NCBI RefSeq assembly: GCF_021190955.1
Contig: NZ_JAIOAO010000001.1
Span: forward strand, 1,736,001-1,800,000
DNA: 64,000 nucleotides
Source: Parachryseolinea silvisoli
GTDB taxonomy: Bacteria; Bacteroidota; Bacteroidia; Cytophagales; Cyclobacteriaceae
Direction: 5' to 3'
The translations under genes and the position numbers were made by a program. Shown here in pieces: positions 9,821-19,472 of the stretch (position 1 is its first letter; each line of letters opens with the position of its first letter). The notes beneath the pieces are model-generated. The model searched no databases, was not told where the DNA came from, and was given only the letters and a program-made list of their open reading frames with translations.

Positions 9821-10990
9821 ATGATGCTTGAACAGACGATGCGCTGGTATGGTCCGAAGGACCCTGTCAGCCTTGCCGACATACGCCAGGCCGGTTGTAC
9901 CGGCGTGGTCACGGCATTGCACCACATTCCCGTTGGCGACGTATGGACCGTTGCCGAGATTGAAAAACGCAAGGCCGAGATCGAACAGGCCGGCATGACC
10001 TGGACGGTTATTGAAAGCCTGCCGGTGCACGAGGACATCAAACGCCAGACCGGTCCGTATCAACAATACATCGATCAATACAAAGAAAGCTTGCAAAACG
10101 TCGGCCGCTGCGGCCTGCGCGTTGTGACCTATAACTTTATGCCTGTGCTCGACTGGATGCGGACGGACATTGCCTACCCCATGCCCGACGGCAGCAAAGC
10201 CCTATACTTCGAGCGTGCAGCCTTTATTGCCTTCGACCTATTCCTCCTCAAGCGTGCCGGAGCGGAGAAAGATTATACCGATGCCGAGCATGCAACCGCT
10301 CGTCAGCGTTTTGAAAGCATGACCGAAGCGGAGCGTGAAAAGCTTTTCCACAATGCCACGCTTGGACTACCCGGCAGCGACGATCCGTTCACCGCACCGG
10401 AGATCCTGGCGGCCCTCGAAAAATACAAAGGAATCGATGCGACCAGGCTACGTGAGCACCTCCTTCATTTCCTAAAAGAAGTGACACCGGTTGCCGAGCG
10501 CGCAGGGGTACAGTTGGCCATACACCCCGACGACCCGCCGTATCCCATCTTAGGCCTGCCGCGTATCATGAGTACCGAGCAAGACGCTGCGACGTTATTG
10601 GCGGCTGTCCCCTCGACTGCCAACGGCTTGTGTTTCTGCACAGGGTCGTACGGCGCACGCGCCGACAACGATCTGCCGGGCATGGTGCGCCGTCTGGGCG
10701 ACCGTATTCACTTCCTACACCTGCGCAGCACACAGCGCGACTACAAAGGCGACTTCTACGAAGCCAACCACCTGGAGGGTGACGCCAACATGCCCGAAGT
10801 CATGCGTGAGATCGTATTGCTACAACAACGCCGCGGAGTATCACTGCCGATGCGTCCCGATCATGGCCACCAAATGCTGGACGACCTGAAGAAAAAAACA
10901 TATCCCGGCTACTCAGCCATTGGCCGCTTACGTGGCCTGGCCGAGCTGCGCGGCCTGGAAGCCGGCATCCGGCTCCTTATTCATAAATGA
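9821..10990 (+). CDS. uxuA: Mannonate dehydratase UxuA
   Basis: 389 residues, full length for UxuA, which converts D-mannonate to 2-keto-3-deoxygluconate in hexuronate breakdown. Characteristic parts are [12 protein letters not shown] at the N-terminus, [11 protein letters not shown], and metal-site segments with His, Cys, His and Asp/His ([32 protein letters not shown]). No signal peptide: cytoplasmic. It links glucuronate released from xylan by GH115 to central metabolism. The partner isomerase (UxaC) and reductase (UxuB) are not in the window. An ATG at 9824 is an equally possible start. Confidence 0.95.
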   Translation: MMLEQTMRWYGPKDPVSLADIRQAGCTGVVTALHHIPVGDVWTVAEIEKRKAEIEQAGMTWTVIESLPVHEDIKRQTGPYQQYIDQYKESLQNVGRCGLRVVTYNFMPVLDWMRTDIAYPMPDGSKALYFERAAFIAFDLFLLKRAGAEKDYTDAEHATARQRFESMTEAEREKLFHNATLGLPGSDDPFTAPEILAALEKYKGIDATRLREHLLHFLKEVTPVAERAGVQLAIHPDDPPYPILGLPRIMSTEQDAATLLAAVPSTANGLCFCTGSYGARADNDLPGMVRRLGDRIHFLHLRSTQRDYKGDFYEANHLEGDANMPEVMREIVLLQQRRGVSLPMRPDHGHQMLDDLKKKTYPGYSAIGRLRGLAELRGLEAGIRLLIHK

Positions 10991-11000
10991 CCTTATTTCC

Positions 11001-11873
11001 ATGAGCATCACGATTCAGAACACACACCTCACCGTCAGCATCCACGAGAAAGGCGCCGAATTATACAGTATTCGCCATCGCCAGCATGACATGGAGTATA
11101 TGTGGAACGGCGACCCGGCCTTTTGGGGCAAGACGTCACCCGTGTTATTTCCGATTGTCGGAACGTTAAAAAACAACACCTATTATTATAACGACAAGGC
11201 CTATACGCTCTCGCGCCACGGCTTTGCCCGGGACCATGTCTTTGAGGTGGAGGAACAAACCGGCGACAGCGCCGTATTCTTGTTGCGCAGCCGGGAAGAC
11301 ATGCTCACCCGCTATCCGTTTCCGTTCGAGCTGCGCATACGGTATATGTTACTGGAAGATGCATTACAGGTAGCCTATACGGTAACAAACGCGGGTCCAA
11401 CTACGATGTATTTTTCGCTGGGCGCACACCCGGCCTTCCGGGTACCGCTGGTGGCAGGCACGCAGTACGAGGATCATTACCTTGCTTTTACCTTGACGGA
11501 AGACGCCCCCCGCTGGCCTATCAGCACACAGGGCTTACTGGAAACCACACCACAGCCATTTCTACAAAACACAAACCGTATTACGTTGCAGCATAAACTG
11601 TTTGAAAACGATGCAATTGTGTTGAAAGATCTACGGTCGGATGTCATCTCGCTGCGATCCGACAAACATGCACATGGATTGGATTTTACCTATACCGAAT
11701 TTCCCTATATGGGGCTCTGGGCTGCGCCCGGCGCGGACTTTGTCTGCATCGAGCCGTGGTGCGGCATTGCCGACAGCGTGGACCACAATCAGCAGCTTAC
11801 CGTCAAAGAAGGCATCGAACAACTCGAAGCCGGCAGGGAGTGGTCACGCCGTTGGACGGCACGCTTTTATTGA
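11001..11873 (+). CDS. Aldose 1-epimerase family protein
   Basis: 290 residues of the galactose-mutarotase-like beta-sandwich fold, with GKTSPVLFPIVGTL, the His in RHGFARDH, and GAHPAF containing the second conserved His. These proteins interconvert sugar anomers or related hemiacetals; the substrate is not predictable here, but a uronic acid or xylose is plausible from context. It starts 10 nt after uxuA, so it is probably the last gene of the glucuronoxylan operon. Its last 7 nt overlap the 3' end of the convergent helicase gene, leaving no space for a terminator between them. Confidence 0.88.
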   Translation: MSITIQNTHLTVSIHEKGAELYSIRHRQHDMEYMWNGDPAFWGKTSPVLFPIVGTLKNNTYYYNDKAYTLSRHGFARDHVFEVEEQTGDSAVFLLRSREDMLTRYPFPFELRIRYMLLEDALQVAYTVTNAGPTTMYFSLGAHPAFRVPLVAGTQYEDHYLAFTLTEDAPRWPISTQGLLETTPQPFLQNTNRITLQHKLFENDAIVLKDLRSDVISLRSDKHAHGLDFTYTEFPYMGLWAAPGADFVCIEPWCGIADSVDHNQQLTVKEGIEQLEAGREWSRRWTARFY

Positions 11874-14800
11874 GCGGCCGGTTGCTGGCTGCCCGCCAAT
11901 AACATCAGCTCATGCTCCACGCGTTCGCGATCCTTCCAGAAATTGCGGCTATAGACCGTTTTATAGCTCCAGTTTTTCTGTTGTAACAGCGCAGGCGTAT
12001 AGACGTGCGCATCTTTCGCCGACAAGCTCTGCTGGTACCGAACGTCGTCTGTCAGCACGATGCCGGTATATTGATCCTGCTGGCGGATGCTGACATCCGA
12101 GAAGGGTAAAGCATTGATCTGGAAAGCGATATCATTCAGGCGCTCGGCACTCCACTGGCGCAGCCGATCTTTGAGATACCAAGGGCTTGCCTCTTCCGAT
12201 ACTGGGTAATGGTTCTGCGGCACAAAGCGGCCCTGGTCCACCTCGCGGGCGAATACCAGGTATTGTTGCAGCAATTTGGGGCCTTCGTTCCTGGCCTCCT
12301 CGGTCTTGAGCTGCTCCGGCCAAATGCTGGTCACCAGTATGATTCGCTCGCGTGCACGCGTGACCGCTACATTCAGTCGGTTCTCGCCGCCGGCTTGCGT
12401 CAGGCTACCAAACTGCATCATCATCTTGCCTTTCTTATCCGGCGCATAGCCTACCGAGAAAATAATAATGTCTTTCTCGTCTCCCTGTACGTTCTCGATG
12501 TTCTTTACAAACACCGATGCTGGCATTGCCCGGCCTTCCCGTTGCAGGGCGGCTTCCAGCAAGTCGAGGATCAGCGTTTGCTGCGGCGCATTAAACGTCA
12601 CCACGCCAATCTCTTTGTTGGCCTGTTGCTGTAGCAGCGCCATGACCTGCTCCACGACGGCGTTGGCCTCCACCGGATTTACCTGGTTCTCCCACACGCC
12701 GTCTACTTTTACATACGCTATAGCAGGCTGGTTGCGATTGATATAGTTTCTATCGGGCAAGAGCTGCAGACGGTTGCCATAAAAATGACGGTTGGAGAAG
12801 TCGATCAGCTCCAACGAACGGCTGCGGTAGTGGCCCTGCAGGTGTACGGTGTGCATGTAACGTCCGGCCAGCTCCAACACAGAGTCTACTTCCAGATCAG
12901 GGGTCTCACGGTCGTCTTCCCATCGCACCTGGTAAAGCTCGTTGGGGCGAAGCTGCTGGTCATCGCCGGCTACTACTATTTGCTTGCCCCGGTACATCGC
13001 TGGAATGCTGCGCTCAGCAAAACACTGCGACGCTTCATCAAAGATCACCACATCAAACAGTTCCTGCATGGGGAAGATGGCGGACACCGATTCTGGTGAC
13101 GCCATCCAGCAGGGTATCAATTGAAATAGCTCATCCTCGTAGGTGGAGATCACCTTCCGCATGGGCCAGATCTTTTTCTTCTTGGAGACCTGGTGGTGCA
13201 GGTCGCGATACGTCACGCGATTGTTCAACCGGTTCGTTACAATACCTTCGTATACCCGCTCGCGCGCACGGACCACCAATATCTGCTCACTCAGTTTTTG
13301 TTTCTCGGCGACCAGGGCTTGCAGCTCTGTTTCCAACTGGTACATCTGCAACGACGACACGGCGCGCAGCACCGGGAATTTCGTTTCAATGTGATCGATC
13401 CAGGCCAGGCCCAGGCTATTGCGGAAGAGCGCTTCCAGGCGCGGGGCGTCCCACTCCTGGGTGGCTTCAAACAGTTTATTGACCACCTCGCGCTCGTGCG
13501 ATACCAATTCATCTTTGAGCTTATCGTAGTCGCAGAGGTTATCAAAGTCGTTGCGCAGTGCGCTGGTCATCGGCGCCGCGAGCGACGGGTCCAGGACCAA
13601 CTGCCGCAGCTGGTACGGCGAAAGGTACTCCAGCCAGGCTGCCCGTTTCTTCGGCACATCACTTACCACCCGCAGCAATTGCCGCATCAGGTCGACAAAC
13701 TCCGCACGGGTATACTTGTGGACGTTTACTACCTCGCGCAGTTCGCGCAAGCTGTTAAAGACCAGCTTGGCGCGAATGGCCAATTTCTTTTTCTCAAACC
13801 ACTTCTTGAGAGCAACCCGGTCGTATCCCACCGGCAGATTGATCAGCCACGTTTTGGTTTTCAGCGACGTTAAGTGATGCTCCAGGTTCAGCCGGCTATC
13901 GATTCGTTTCTCCAGCACGTTCAGCCCCGTCGCATTGTAGGCCAGGCCATTGGCTACCAGCACCCGTTTTACCAGGAACTTGTTTTCCGAAAAAAGCTCC
14001 CAACGCGCCAGTCGTATCAGGTTGCCACGGGCATCCATGCGCTGTTGCAATGCTTCCTGGAAGATGCCCAATTGATCACTGGGCACGGTCGTCTCGGGAG
14101 CTTCGTCGTGGTAGCAGTTCATGCTCACACGCTCCATGTTCGACAGCCATAACATGCTGGTCTCGTCGTCGCTTTCGGGCATCATGGACTGGAAGTACTG
14201 GTATACTTCGTCATCTTTCAGCACGGTGATCATACCCATGATATCGTCTTCGCGCACGCGCAGCGACGCGCAGTCTTCGAGGTTCATGGCGATGCCCAGC
14301 AAGCGGTACAGCTCTTGTGAAAGTTGTTTCTGGTAGGCGACGACGTCGTAGACGGTTTGCTCGATCGTGCGCTCGTCACCGGGTCTGTAGCCGGCAAACG
14401 ACTTGCGTTCACGCCACAGGTAATCGTCGCCTTCAAACCACGCGGCGTAGTTTGTATAAAGCTTCAGCTTGCGCACAAAGACATCGAGGTCTTCAAAGCG
14501 GAAGTTTGGATACTCCCGTCGCAGGGTGACAGACGGCGCATGCGGGTCAGACAACAAATACAGCGACTTCACCGAAAGACCACACTCGGTGTCGCTAAAC
14601 AAGGCTGCTTTAAAGTCGTCCAGCTCCTCCGTAATCTGATCGATGCGGCGGCTGGCCTGATAAAACCGGCGCTCCTGCTGAATAACATCGACACCCCGGT
14701 TTAACGTTTTATAGGTATCGATGTGATCGATCTGCCGAGCAACCTTCGAATACAAATCCTGGCGATCGTTGCGAAAATCGTGAATCAACCCGAGGAAGTC

Positions 14801-15886
14801 GCCGAGCTCGGCATCCGCCATGCGCTTATAGACCACATCCAATGCCGCACGCTTTTGGCAGACCAGCAAAGCACGTTTGCCCGCGGCCATGGCATCGGCC
14901 AGCAGGTTGCAGATCATCTGCGACTTGCCAGTACCCGGAGGGCCCTGTACCACAATCGAGCGGCCATGCTTCACGGCTTTGATCGCCGCCTCCTGGTACG
15001 CATCGAGTACAAAAGGCGTGTATAAATTCTCTTCGCGTACACGCGGCGCTTCTGCCACTGAAGACTTGCCGGCAAAGAAATCTTCCAGGTCGGCAATGCT
15101 GTCCTTCTCCAATAGGGTAAGGTAGTCGGGCACAAGCTGTGATCCTGCTTGTGGAAATATCCCGAGCACCGCTTCAGGATATAGTTTGAGCTCGCCGTTG
15201 CCGTGCGTCGCTTCGAATTCTTCCTTCTTAAATTCCTGGAATGTAATCAGCTCGTCGCGGAAGTTATCGGAGTTAAAGTTGAGTTCGATCTTGTCGCGCA
15301 GCAACTGGTATAGCTGCGTGCGGAACACGGTACTGTCGGTATCAAAATCATCGAAAGTGGCCTCCACCAGGTTCTCGTCGAGGGTTACTTTATTATAGTA
15401 GGCATACGCCAGCAGGAAAGATTTGTTAAAGGTTATACCGGCATCGGCGCGGGGCTCTAATACCCAATGTGCACCTTGCTGCACCAGGGACACCGGGAAA
15501 TATAGCAAAGGACAGCGCACGTTGGTGCCATCGGAAAATTTACCGTGCACAAAGGGCCAGCCAACGTGCAGGTCGTTCGAGCCGCGCTCTTCGTACAGGA
15601 ACTGGTCGATGCGCTGTAGCTTCTTGAGCTTTTTACTGGCCTCGTTGTTAGCCTCCATCCGGCTGTCGAGCACCTGGGCGATCTTACGGCCACGTCCGCT
15701 CATGAGCGAACGGATGATCTCGAACGAGCGGTCTCCGGCCAGGAAGCTGAGGGTATGAAGGTCCATCAGCTGCTCGGCATGCAGCCGCAGGAGCAATAAT
15801 GAACGGCTATTTCCCGACAGGTTGGTAAGCCTGCGTAAGTAGGTTTGAAGAATATGCTTCGTGTTCTCTGGCATGTGTCGTGTCAT
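11867..15886 (-). CDS. Superfamily 1 DNA/RNA helicase, DUF4011 type, with degenerate C-terminal nuclease-like domain
   Basis: 1339 residues. The N-terminal about 270 residues resemble the DUF4011 region of large bacterial SF1 helicases. Walker A GPPGTGKS is at residues 315-322; Walker B (IFDEASQC), motif III (VVAGDDQQLRP) and motifs V/VI (VQGDEKDIIIFSVGY and LNVAVTRARERIILVTS) follow a long inserted region. The last about 80 residues look like the Vsr/MTES_1575-type nuclease fold that often ends these proteins, but the usual acidic catalytic pattern is not evident. Cytoplasmic. No restriction, methylase or toxin partner is adjacent, so the role is unknown. The start could also be the ATG at 15874. 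Confidence 0.8.
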   Translation of the reverse strand: MTRHMPENTKHILQTYLRRLTNLSGNSRSLLLLRLHAEQLMDLHTLSFLAGDRSFEIIRSLMSGRGRKIAQVLDSRMEANNEASKKLKKLQRIDQFLYEERGSNDLHVGWPFVHGKFSDGTNVRCPLLYFPVSLVQQGAHWVLEPRADAGITFNKSFLLAYAYYNKVTLDENLVEATFDDFDTDSTVFRTQLYQLLRDKIELNFNSDNFRDELITFQEFKKEEFEATHGNGELKLYPEAVLGIFPQAGSQLVPDYLTLLEKDSIADLEDFFAGKSSVAEAPRVREENLYTPFVLDAYQEAAIKAVKHGRSIVVQGPPGTGKSQMICNLLADAMAAGKRALLVCQKRAALDVVYKRMADAELGDFLGLIHDFRNDRQDLYSKVARQIDHIDTYKTLNRGVDVIQQERRFYQASRRIDQITEELDDFKAALFSDTECGLSVKSLYLLSDPHAPSVTLRREYPNFRFEDLDVFVRKLKLYTNYAAWFEGDDYLWRERKSFAGYRPGDERTIEQTVYDVVAYQKQLSQELYRLLGIAMNLEDCASLRVREDDIMGMITVLKDDEVYQYFQSMMPESDDETSMLWLSNMERVSMNCYHDEAPETTVPSDQLGIFQEALQQRMDARGNLIRLARWELFSENKFLVKRVLVANGLAYNATGLNVLEKRIDSRLNLEHHLTSLKTKTWLINLPVGYDRVALKKWFEKKKLAIRAKLVFNSLRELREVVNVHKYTRAEFVDLMRQLLRVVSDVPKKRAAWLEYLSPYQLRQLVLDPSLAAPMTSALRNDFDNLCDYDKLKDELVSHEREVVNKLFEATQEWDAPRLEALFRNSLGLAWIDHIETKFPVLRAVSSLQMYQLETELQALVAEKQKLSEQILVVRARERVYEGIVTNRLNNRVTYRDLHHQVSKKKKIWPMRKVISTYEDELFQLIPCWMASPESVSAIFPMQELFDVVIFDEASQCFAERSIPAMYRGKQIVVAGDDQQLRPNELYQVRWEDDRETPDLEVDSVLELAGRYMHTVHLQGHYRSRSLELIDFSNRHFYGNRLQLLPDRNYINRNQPAIAYVKVDGVWENQVNPVEANAVVEQVMALLQQQANKEIGVVTFNAPQQTLILDLLEAALQREGRAMPASVFVKNIENVQGDEKDIIIFSVGYAPDKKGKMMMQFGSLTQAGGENRLNVAVTRARERIILVTSIWPEQLKTEEARNEGPKLLQQYLVFAREVDQGRFVPQNHYPVSEEASPWYLKDRLRQWSAERLNDIAFQINALPFSDVSIRQQDQYTGIVLTDDVRYQQSLSAKDAHVYTPALLQQKNWSYKTVYSRNFWKDRERVEHELMLLAGSQQPAAQ

Positions 15887-15934
15887 CGGGGCAGCCCCCT
15901 GCGCTGTAAGCTATAAGTAACTAAATACTATCGT

Positions 15935-16873
15935 TTATCGTTCCGTGTCCGGTGTCGGGTGATGGTATATTTGGAACTCCAAATATGGTGCGATTTTCTG
16001 AATGGTCTTGGTGTCAAGGACCTGTATCTTAGCAAGATCTGAAAGGGCCATGAGTTCTCCATGCTGAAATCGATAAGCCACAAGGGCGTGGGCGGCAGAC
16101 TTCGATAAATACGGATGAGCGGCAAGCTCATTTTCGTCCGCGCTGTTGATATCGATCCGCCGCGGCCGGAAATTTTCTGACACAAACGATGCCTGTACCA
16201 GGCGTCCCGCAACGGCCGAATCGAGGGTATAAATTTCCCCAACTTGCGTAATAGACACGAAGCCGCCCAGTTTTTCACGGTACGCCACAATCCGCAGCGC
16301 CCGCTTGTCGCCGATGCCAAAGATCTTTTTCAACTGCGCTGTATCCGCCAGGTTCAGGTCGAAAGGCTCGGCCTTCCGGGTTGCCACAGACGGGTAGGGT
16401 TGCCAGGTCTTCCGGGGCAACGCACGTTCGACCGGAAGCTGGATGAAGGGTTCCAGCCGGCGGTACAGCGCCGTATCCATGCCGTAAATCCGCAACAGGT
16501 CTTTGCGGCTACGAAAAATTCCTCCCGCCTCGCGATACCGTACCACGCGTTTTGCCAGCTGCGGTGAAAACCCTACGCTTTGCAGTTCTTGCACTGAAAG
16601 TTTGTTGGGATCAAAACGAAACGGTTCCCCATTTATTTCGCTGGTTGCCGGGGCGGTCGTCGCGAGCGTATCCATTACTACCTCATCCCAACAGGCTAGC
16701 AAGCTGTCAAGAACATGCGTAGCATCCTGATCTTCCGCGGCCGGATGGGATGGTGCATACAGTACCCCTGAAAATATAAACCCCAGTATCACTGCTGCCA
16801 ACAGAACAAAGCCACTAGCCTGCGCGCGGGAGAAACCAAGAGCGGAACGGAAGCCGTGTTTCAGATGTTTCAT
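15935..16873 (-). CDS. Helix-hairpin-helix (ComEA-like) membrane-anchored protein
   Basis: 312 residues beginning MKHLKHGFRSALGFSR; one transmembrane segment at about 20-36, then at least three ComEA-type helix-hairpin-helix units (PNKLSVQELQSVGFSPQLAKRVVRYRE, shortened here to its key residues; DLNLADTAQLKKIFGIGDKR; DINSADENELAAHPYLSKSA). Such modules bind DNA non-specifically in competence proteins. The ATG at 16873 is chosen because the upstream extension is rich in Cys and lacks family resemblance. It lies 48 nt downstream of the helicase start on the same strand, so the two could be co-transcribed and both act on DNA, though that link is inference. Confidence 0.82.
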   Translation of the reverse strand: MKHLKHGFRSALGFSRAQASGFVLLAAVILGFIFSGVLYAPSHPAAEDQDATHVLDSLLACWDEVVMDTLATTAPATSEINGEPFRFDPNKLSVQELQSVGFSPQLAKRVVRYREAGGIFRSRKDLLRIYGMDTALYRRLEPFIQLPVERALPRKTWQPYPSVATRKAEPFDLNLADTAQLKKIFGIGDKRALRIVAYREKLGGFVSITQVGEIYTLDSAVAGRLVQASFVSENFRPRRIDINSADENELAAHPYLSKSAAHALVAYRFQHGELMALSDLAKIQVLDTKTIQKIAPYLEFQIYHHPTPDTER

Positions 16874-17127
16874 GGCAACTAACGGTGAAAGGACAGTGTT
16901 TTTAAATTGGCAGGCAGCCCGGACACAAAAAATCTCGTCTTGTGAACACTGCCTGACCGGCGCCAGAAGCGTACACGGACACCTGACGGAAATATAATCC
17001 ACCAACGTCAAAACCGAAAGCGTGCTGGCCCCGTAAAAGACTGATCTGATGATAGTTCACTCTATTTATACACATTCTAAATTAAATAACGGGTGACAAT
17101 TATCATGCTTGATCTTCAATCAGGTTT

Positions 17128-17135
17128 TACTTTTG
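17128..17135 (+). promoter_or_regulatory. Probable -7 promoter box of hemA
   Basis: TACTTTTG fits the Bacteroidota -7 consensus TAnnTTTG and ends 9 nt before the hemA ATG. A TTG at 17109-17111, 16 nt upstream of the box, could serve as the -33 element, slightly closer than the usual spacing. Confidence 0.55.
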
Positions 17136-17144
17136 TACTTCGAA

Positions 17145-18404
17145 ATGACACAGAATTTTAAAGCTTTAGTGCTGACCTACAAAACCGCTCCGGTTGCCGT
17201 GCGCGAGCAGGTTTCGTTGAATGAGGCAGGGGTCAAGCAGTTTTTGAATTTCATTCGTGACTATGCGGTAACGACGGACGTGCTGGTGGTTTCCACCTGC
17301 AACCGCACAGAAATCTATTACGTGTCCGAAAAGGACTATTCCACGGAAATTTTCAGAGGACTTGCCCTTATTAAACAAATAGACGCTGGTTTTGAGCAAC
17401 ACTTCAGCCAACTGGAAGGGTTGAATGCGGTGAGCCACCTGTTTGAAGTAGCGATCGGCCTGGATGCCCAGGTGGTAGGCGACTTACAAATTTCTGGTCA
17501 GGTGAAAAATGCCTATCAGTGGAGCGCCGACGAAAACATGGCGGGGCCTTTTCTGCACCGCCTCATGCACACCATCTTCTTCCTGAACAAGCGCGTTGTA
17601 CAGGAAACATCTTTCCGCGACGGAGCCGCTTCTATTTCTTACGCTGCCAAAGAGCTGGCCGAAGATGTAACGATGTCCCTGCGCGAGCCCAAAGTGCTGG
17701 TACTGGGCGTCGGCGAGATCGGTCAGGACTTCTGCCTGAACCTGGTCAACTCGCGCCTGCAAAACGTCATGATCCTGAACCGCACGACGGACAAAGCTGA
17801 AAAGCTGGCGCAAAAATGTGGTTTCCGCGCGGGCCCGATCGATCTCCTGCAGGAGGAGCTGACCAAGGCCGACGTGATTATAAGCTCTGTCTCAGGCAAC
17901 GAGCCGCTCGTAACCCGCGAGCTTTTGAAAGACATCAAAATTCTGTCGCATAAATTCTTTATCGACCTGTCCATGCCCCGCAGCATAGAGCCTTCGATCG
18001 AAGAAATACCCGGTGCGATTGTATACAACCTGGACGATATCCAGGAGAAAACAAACGAAGCCGTTGAAAAACGGAAAGCTTCTATCCCCCGCATTCGCGA
18101 AATGATCCGCGGGACCATTGCCGAGTTCGAAGATTGGTCCAAGGAAATGATCGTCTCTCCGACGATTCAGAAGCTGAAGAACACGCTCGAAAAAATCCGC
18201 CAGGAAGAACTGGTTCGCTACATGAAAAATGCGAAGCCGGAAGAAGCCGAAAAACTGGAAGAGATGAGCCGCTCGCTGATGCAGAAGATACTGAAGTATC
18301 CTGTGCTTCAACTGAAGGCTGCCTGCAAACGTGGCGATGCCGAATCGCTGACCGAAATGCTGCACGAGCTCTTTAACCTGGAACGCGTAACCGAAAAGAA
18401 ATAA
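17145..18404 (+). CDS. hemA: Glutamyl-tRNA reductase
   Basis: 419 residues. HemA reduces glutamyl-tRNA to glutamate-1-semialdehyde with NADPH, the first committed step of C5 tetrapyrrole synthesis. The catalytic Cys is C52 in VVSTCNRTEIY; a Rossmann NADPH site VLGVGEIGQD follows at about residue 185, and a helical dimerisation domain closes the protein. The ATG at 17145 is used; an upstream TTG at 17109 would place the promoter box inside the gene. Two nt separate it from a DinB-like gene. Other haem genes are not nearby. Confidence 0.97.
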   Translation: MTQNFKALVLTYKTAPVAVREQVSLNEAGVKQFLNFIRDYAVTTDVLVVSTCNRTEIYYVSEKDYSTEIFRGLALIKQIDAGFEQHFSQLEGLNAVSHLFEVAIGLDAQVVGDLQISGQVKNAYQWSADENMAGPFLHRLMHTIFFLNKRVVQETSFRDGAASISYAAKELAEDVTMSLREPKVLVLGVGEIGQDFCLNLVNSRLQNVMILNRTTDKAEKLAQKCGFRAGPIDLLQEELTKADVIISSVSGNEPLVTRELLKDIKILSHKFFIDLSMPRSIEPSIEEIPGAIVYNLDDIQEKTNEAVEKRKASIPRIREMIRGTIAEFEDWSKEMIVSPTIQKLKNTLEKIRQEELVRYMKNAKPEEAEKLEEMSRSLMQKILKYPVLQLKAACKRGDAESLTEMLHELFNLERVTEKK

Positions 18405-18406
18405 CC

Positions 18407-18862
18407 TTGGACGCTGTAGCAACAGAACTGCTCCAGCTGGTTCATGTCTTCGCGGATCGCCTCCGCGAGGTTCCCGAACACGACTTTACGCACAAACCCC
18501 TCCCGACGAAGTGGAGTAAAAAAGAAACACTCGGTCATCTCTGTGACTCGGCACACAACAACCTGCGCCGTTTTATTTGCGCCCAATACGAAAACATTCC
18601 CCCTAACATTGTCTATGATCAGGACCAGTGGGTGGCCTTGCAGGGCTACCAGGAAGTGCCACAAGAAGAGCTGATCCTGCTATGGAAGTTGCTGAACGAC
18701 CGCATGGCGCATCTCATCAGCACCATGTCCCCAACACGCTACGCACTGACCTGCAATACGGGCAAAAATACACCTACCCTTCATACACTCGAATGGCTGG
18801 CGAGCGATTATATACGCCATCTCAAACACCATTTGAACCAGATCTTCCCCGGTGCGTTATAA
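18407..18862 (+). CDS. DinB-like (DUF1572/YfiT-type) four-helix protein
   Basis: 151 residues, TTG start 2 nt after the hemA stop. The helical pattern and conserved positions (LPTKWSKKETLGHLCDSAHNN; closing LEWLASDYIRHLKHHLNQI with its two spaced His) match the DinB superfamily, whose members often bind a metal through three His and act as thiol-dependent transferases. Specific substrate unknown. Its tight spacing with hemA and paaD (6 nt) suggests one transcript. Confidence 0.8.
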   Translation: MDAVATELLQLVHVFADRLREVPEHDFTHKPLPTKWSKKETLGHLCDSAHNNLRRFICAQYENIPPNIVYDQDQWVALQGYQEVPQEELILLWKLLNDRMAHLISTMSPTRYALTCNTGKNTPTLHTLEWLASDYIRHLKHHLNQIFPGAL

Positions 18863-18868
18863 CAGGAT

Positions 18869-19351
18869 ATGCAGATGCCCACCGTCCCGGAAATATACCA
18901 TTGGTTGGAGGAGGTAAAAGACCCCGAGATCCCCGTCTTATCGCTGGTCGACCTGGGGGTGATCACGTCCGTCGCCATACACGACGGGAAGGTGCAAATC
19001 GAAATGACGCCTACGTTTGTGGGGTGTCCTGCGCTCGATTTAATGCAGCAGGAAATTACCGAAGCCCTGGCGCACCACAACGTACACGATGTACACATTG
19101 TGATACAATATCATGCACCGTGGTCGTCCGATCGCATTACCGAAAAGGGCAGACGCGCATTACAAGCGTTTGGCCTGGCCCCGCCGGTGTCGGGGGTGGT
19201 CACCGACCTCGATATACTGGAAAAATCTACCTGCCCGCGCTGCCAGGGTAGCAATACCGAGCTCCGAAATTTGTTTGGTGCTACACGTTGTCGTTCCATT
19301 CATTACTGTTACGATTGCAGAGAGGCATTTGAACAGTTTAAAACCTTATAA
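18869..19351 (+). CDS. paaD: Phenylacetyl-CoA epoxidase assembly protein PaaD
   Basis: 160 residues: a MIP18/DUF59 domain (VKDPEIPVLSLVDLGVI and TFVGCPALDL) followed by a C-terminal zinc-ribbon-like segment with CPRC and CYDC pairs, the architecture specific to PaaD rather than general SufT proteins. PaaD is needed to mature the PaaABCE ring-epoxidising enzyme, probably through iron-sulfur or diiron handling. It stands 12 kb from paaABC and sits behind hemA and a DinB-like gene. A 12-bp palindrome TCAGGGCCCTGA follows the stop by 1 nt but has no T-run. Confidence 0.9.
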   Translation: MQMPTVPEIYHWLEEVKDPEIPVLSLVDLGVITSVAIHDGKVQIEMTPTFVGCPALDLMQQEITEALAHHNVHDVHIVIQYHAPWSSDRITEKGRRALQAFGLAPPVSGVVTDLDILEKSTCPRCQGSNTELRNLFGATRCRSIHYCYDCREAFEQFKTL

Positions 19352-19472
19352 ATCAGGGCCCTGAATCGTTCAAAAAAGCACGAAATCATACTTATCTACC
19401 AAAACGCACTCATCCTCAACAACATTTTCTTTCTTTGCATCGTATCTCACCCTGAGCCCACTATAACGAGTT

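Noticed and set aside
13193-13873. 226-codon plus-strand open frame inside the helicase gene
   Set aside because: Shadow frame; Gln/Arg/His-rich translation typical of antisense reading, while the minus strand keeps all helicase motifs.
11867-16873. Helicase plus helix-hairpin-helix protein as an anti-phage defence island
   Set aside because: No toxin, methylase, nuclease partner, integrase or tRNA boundary; the flanks are ordinary metabolic genes.
17109-17144. TTG start giving a longer HemA
   Set aside because: It would put the TACTTTTG promoter box inside the gene, and the added residues do not match the family.
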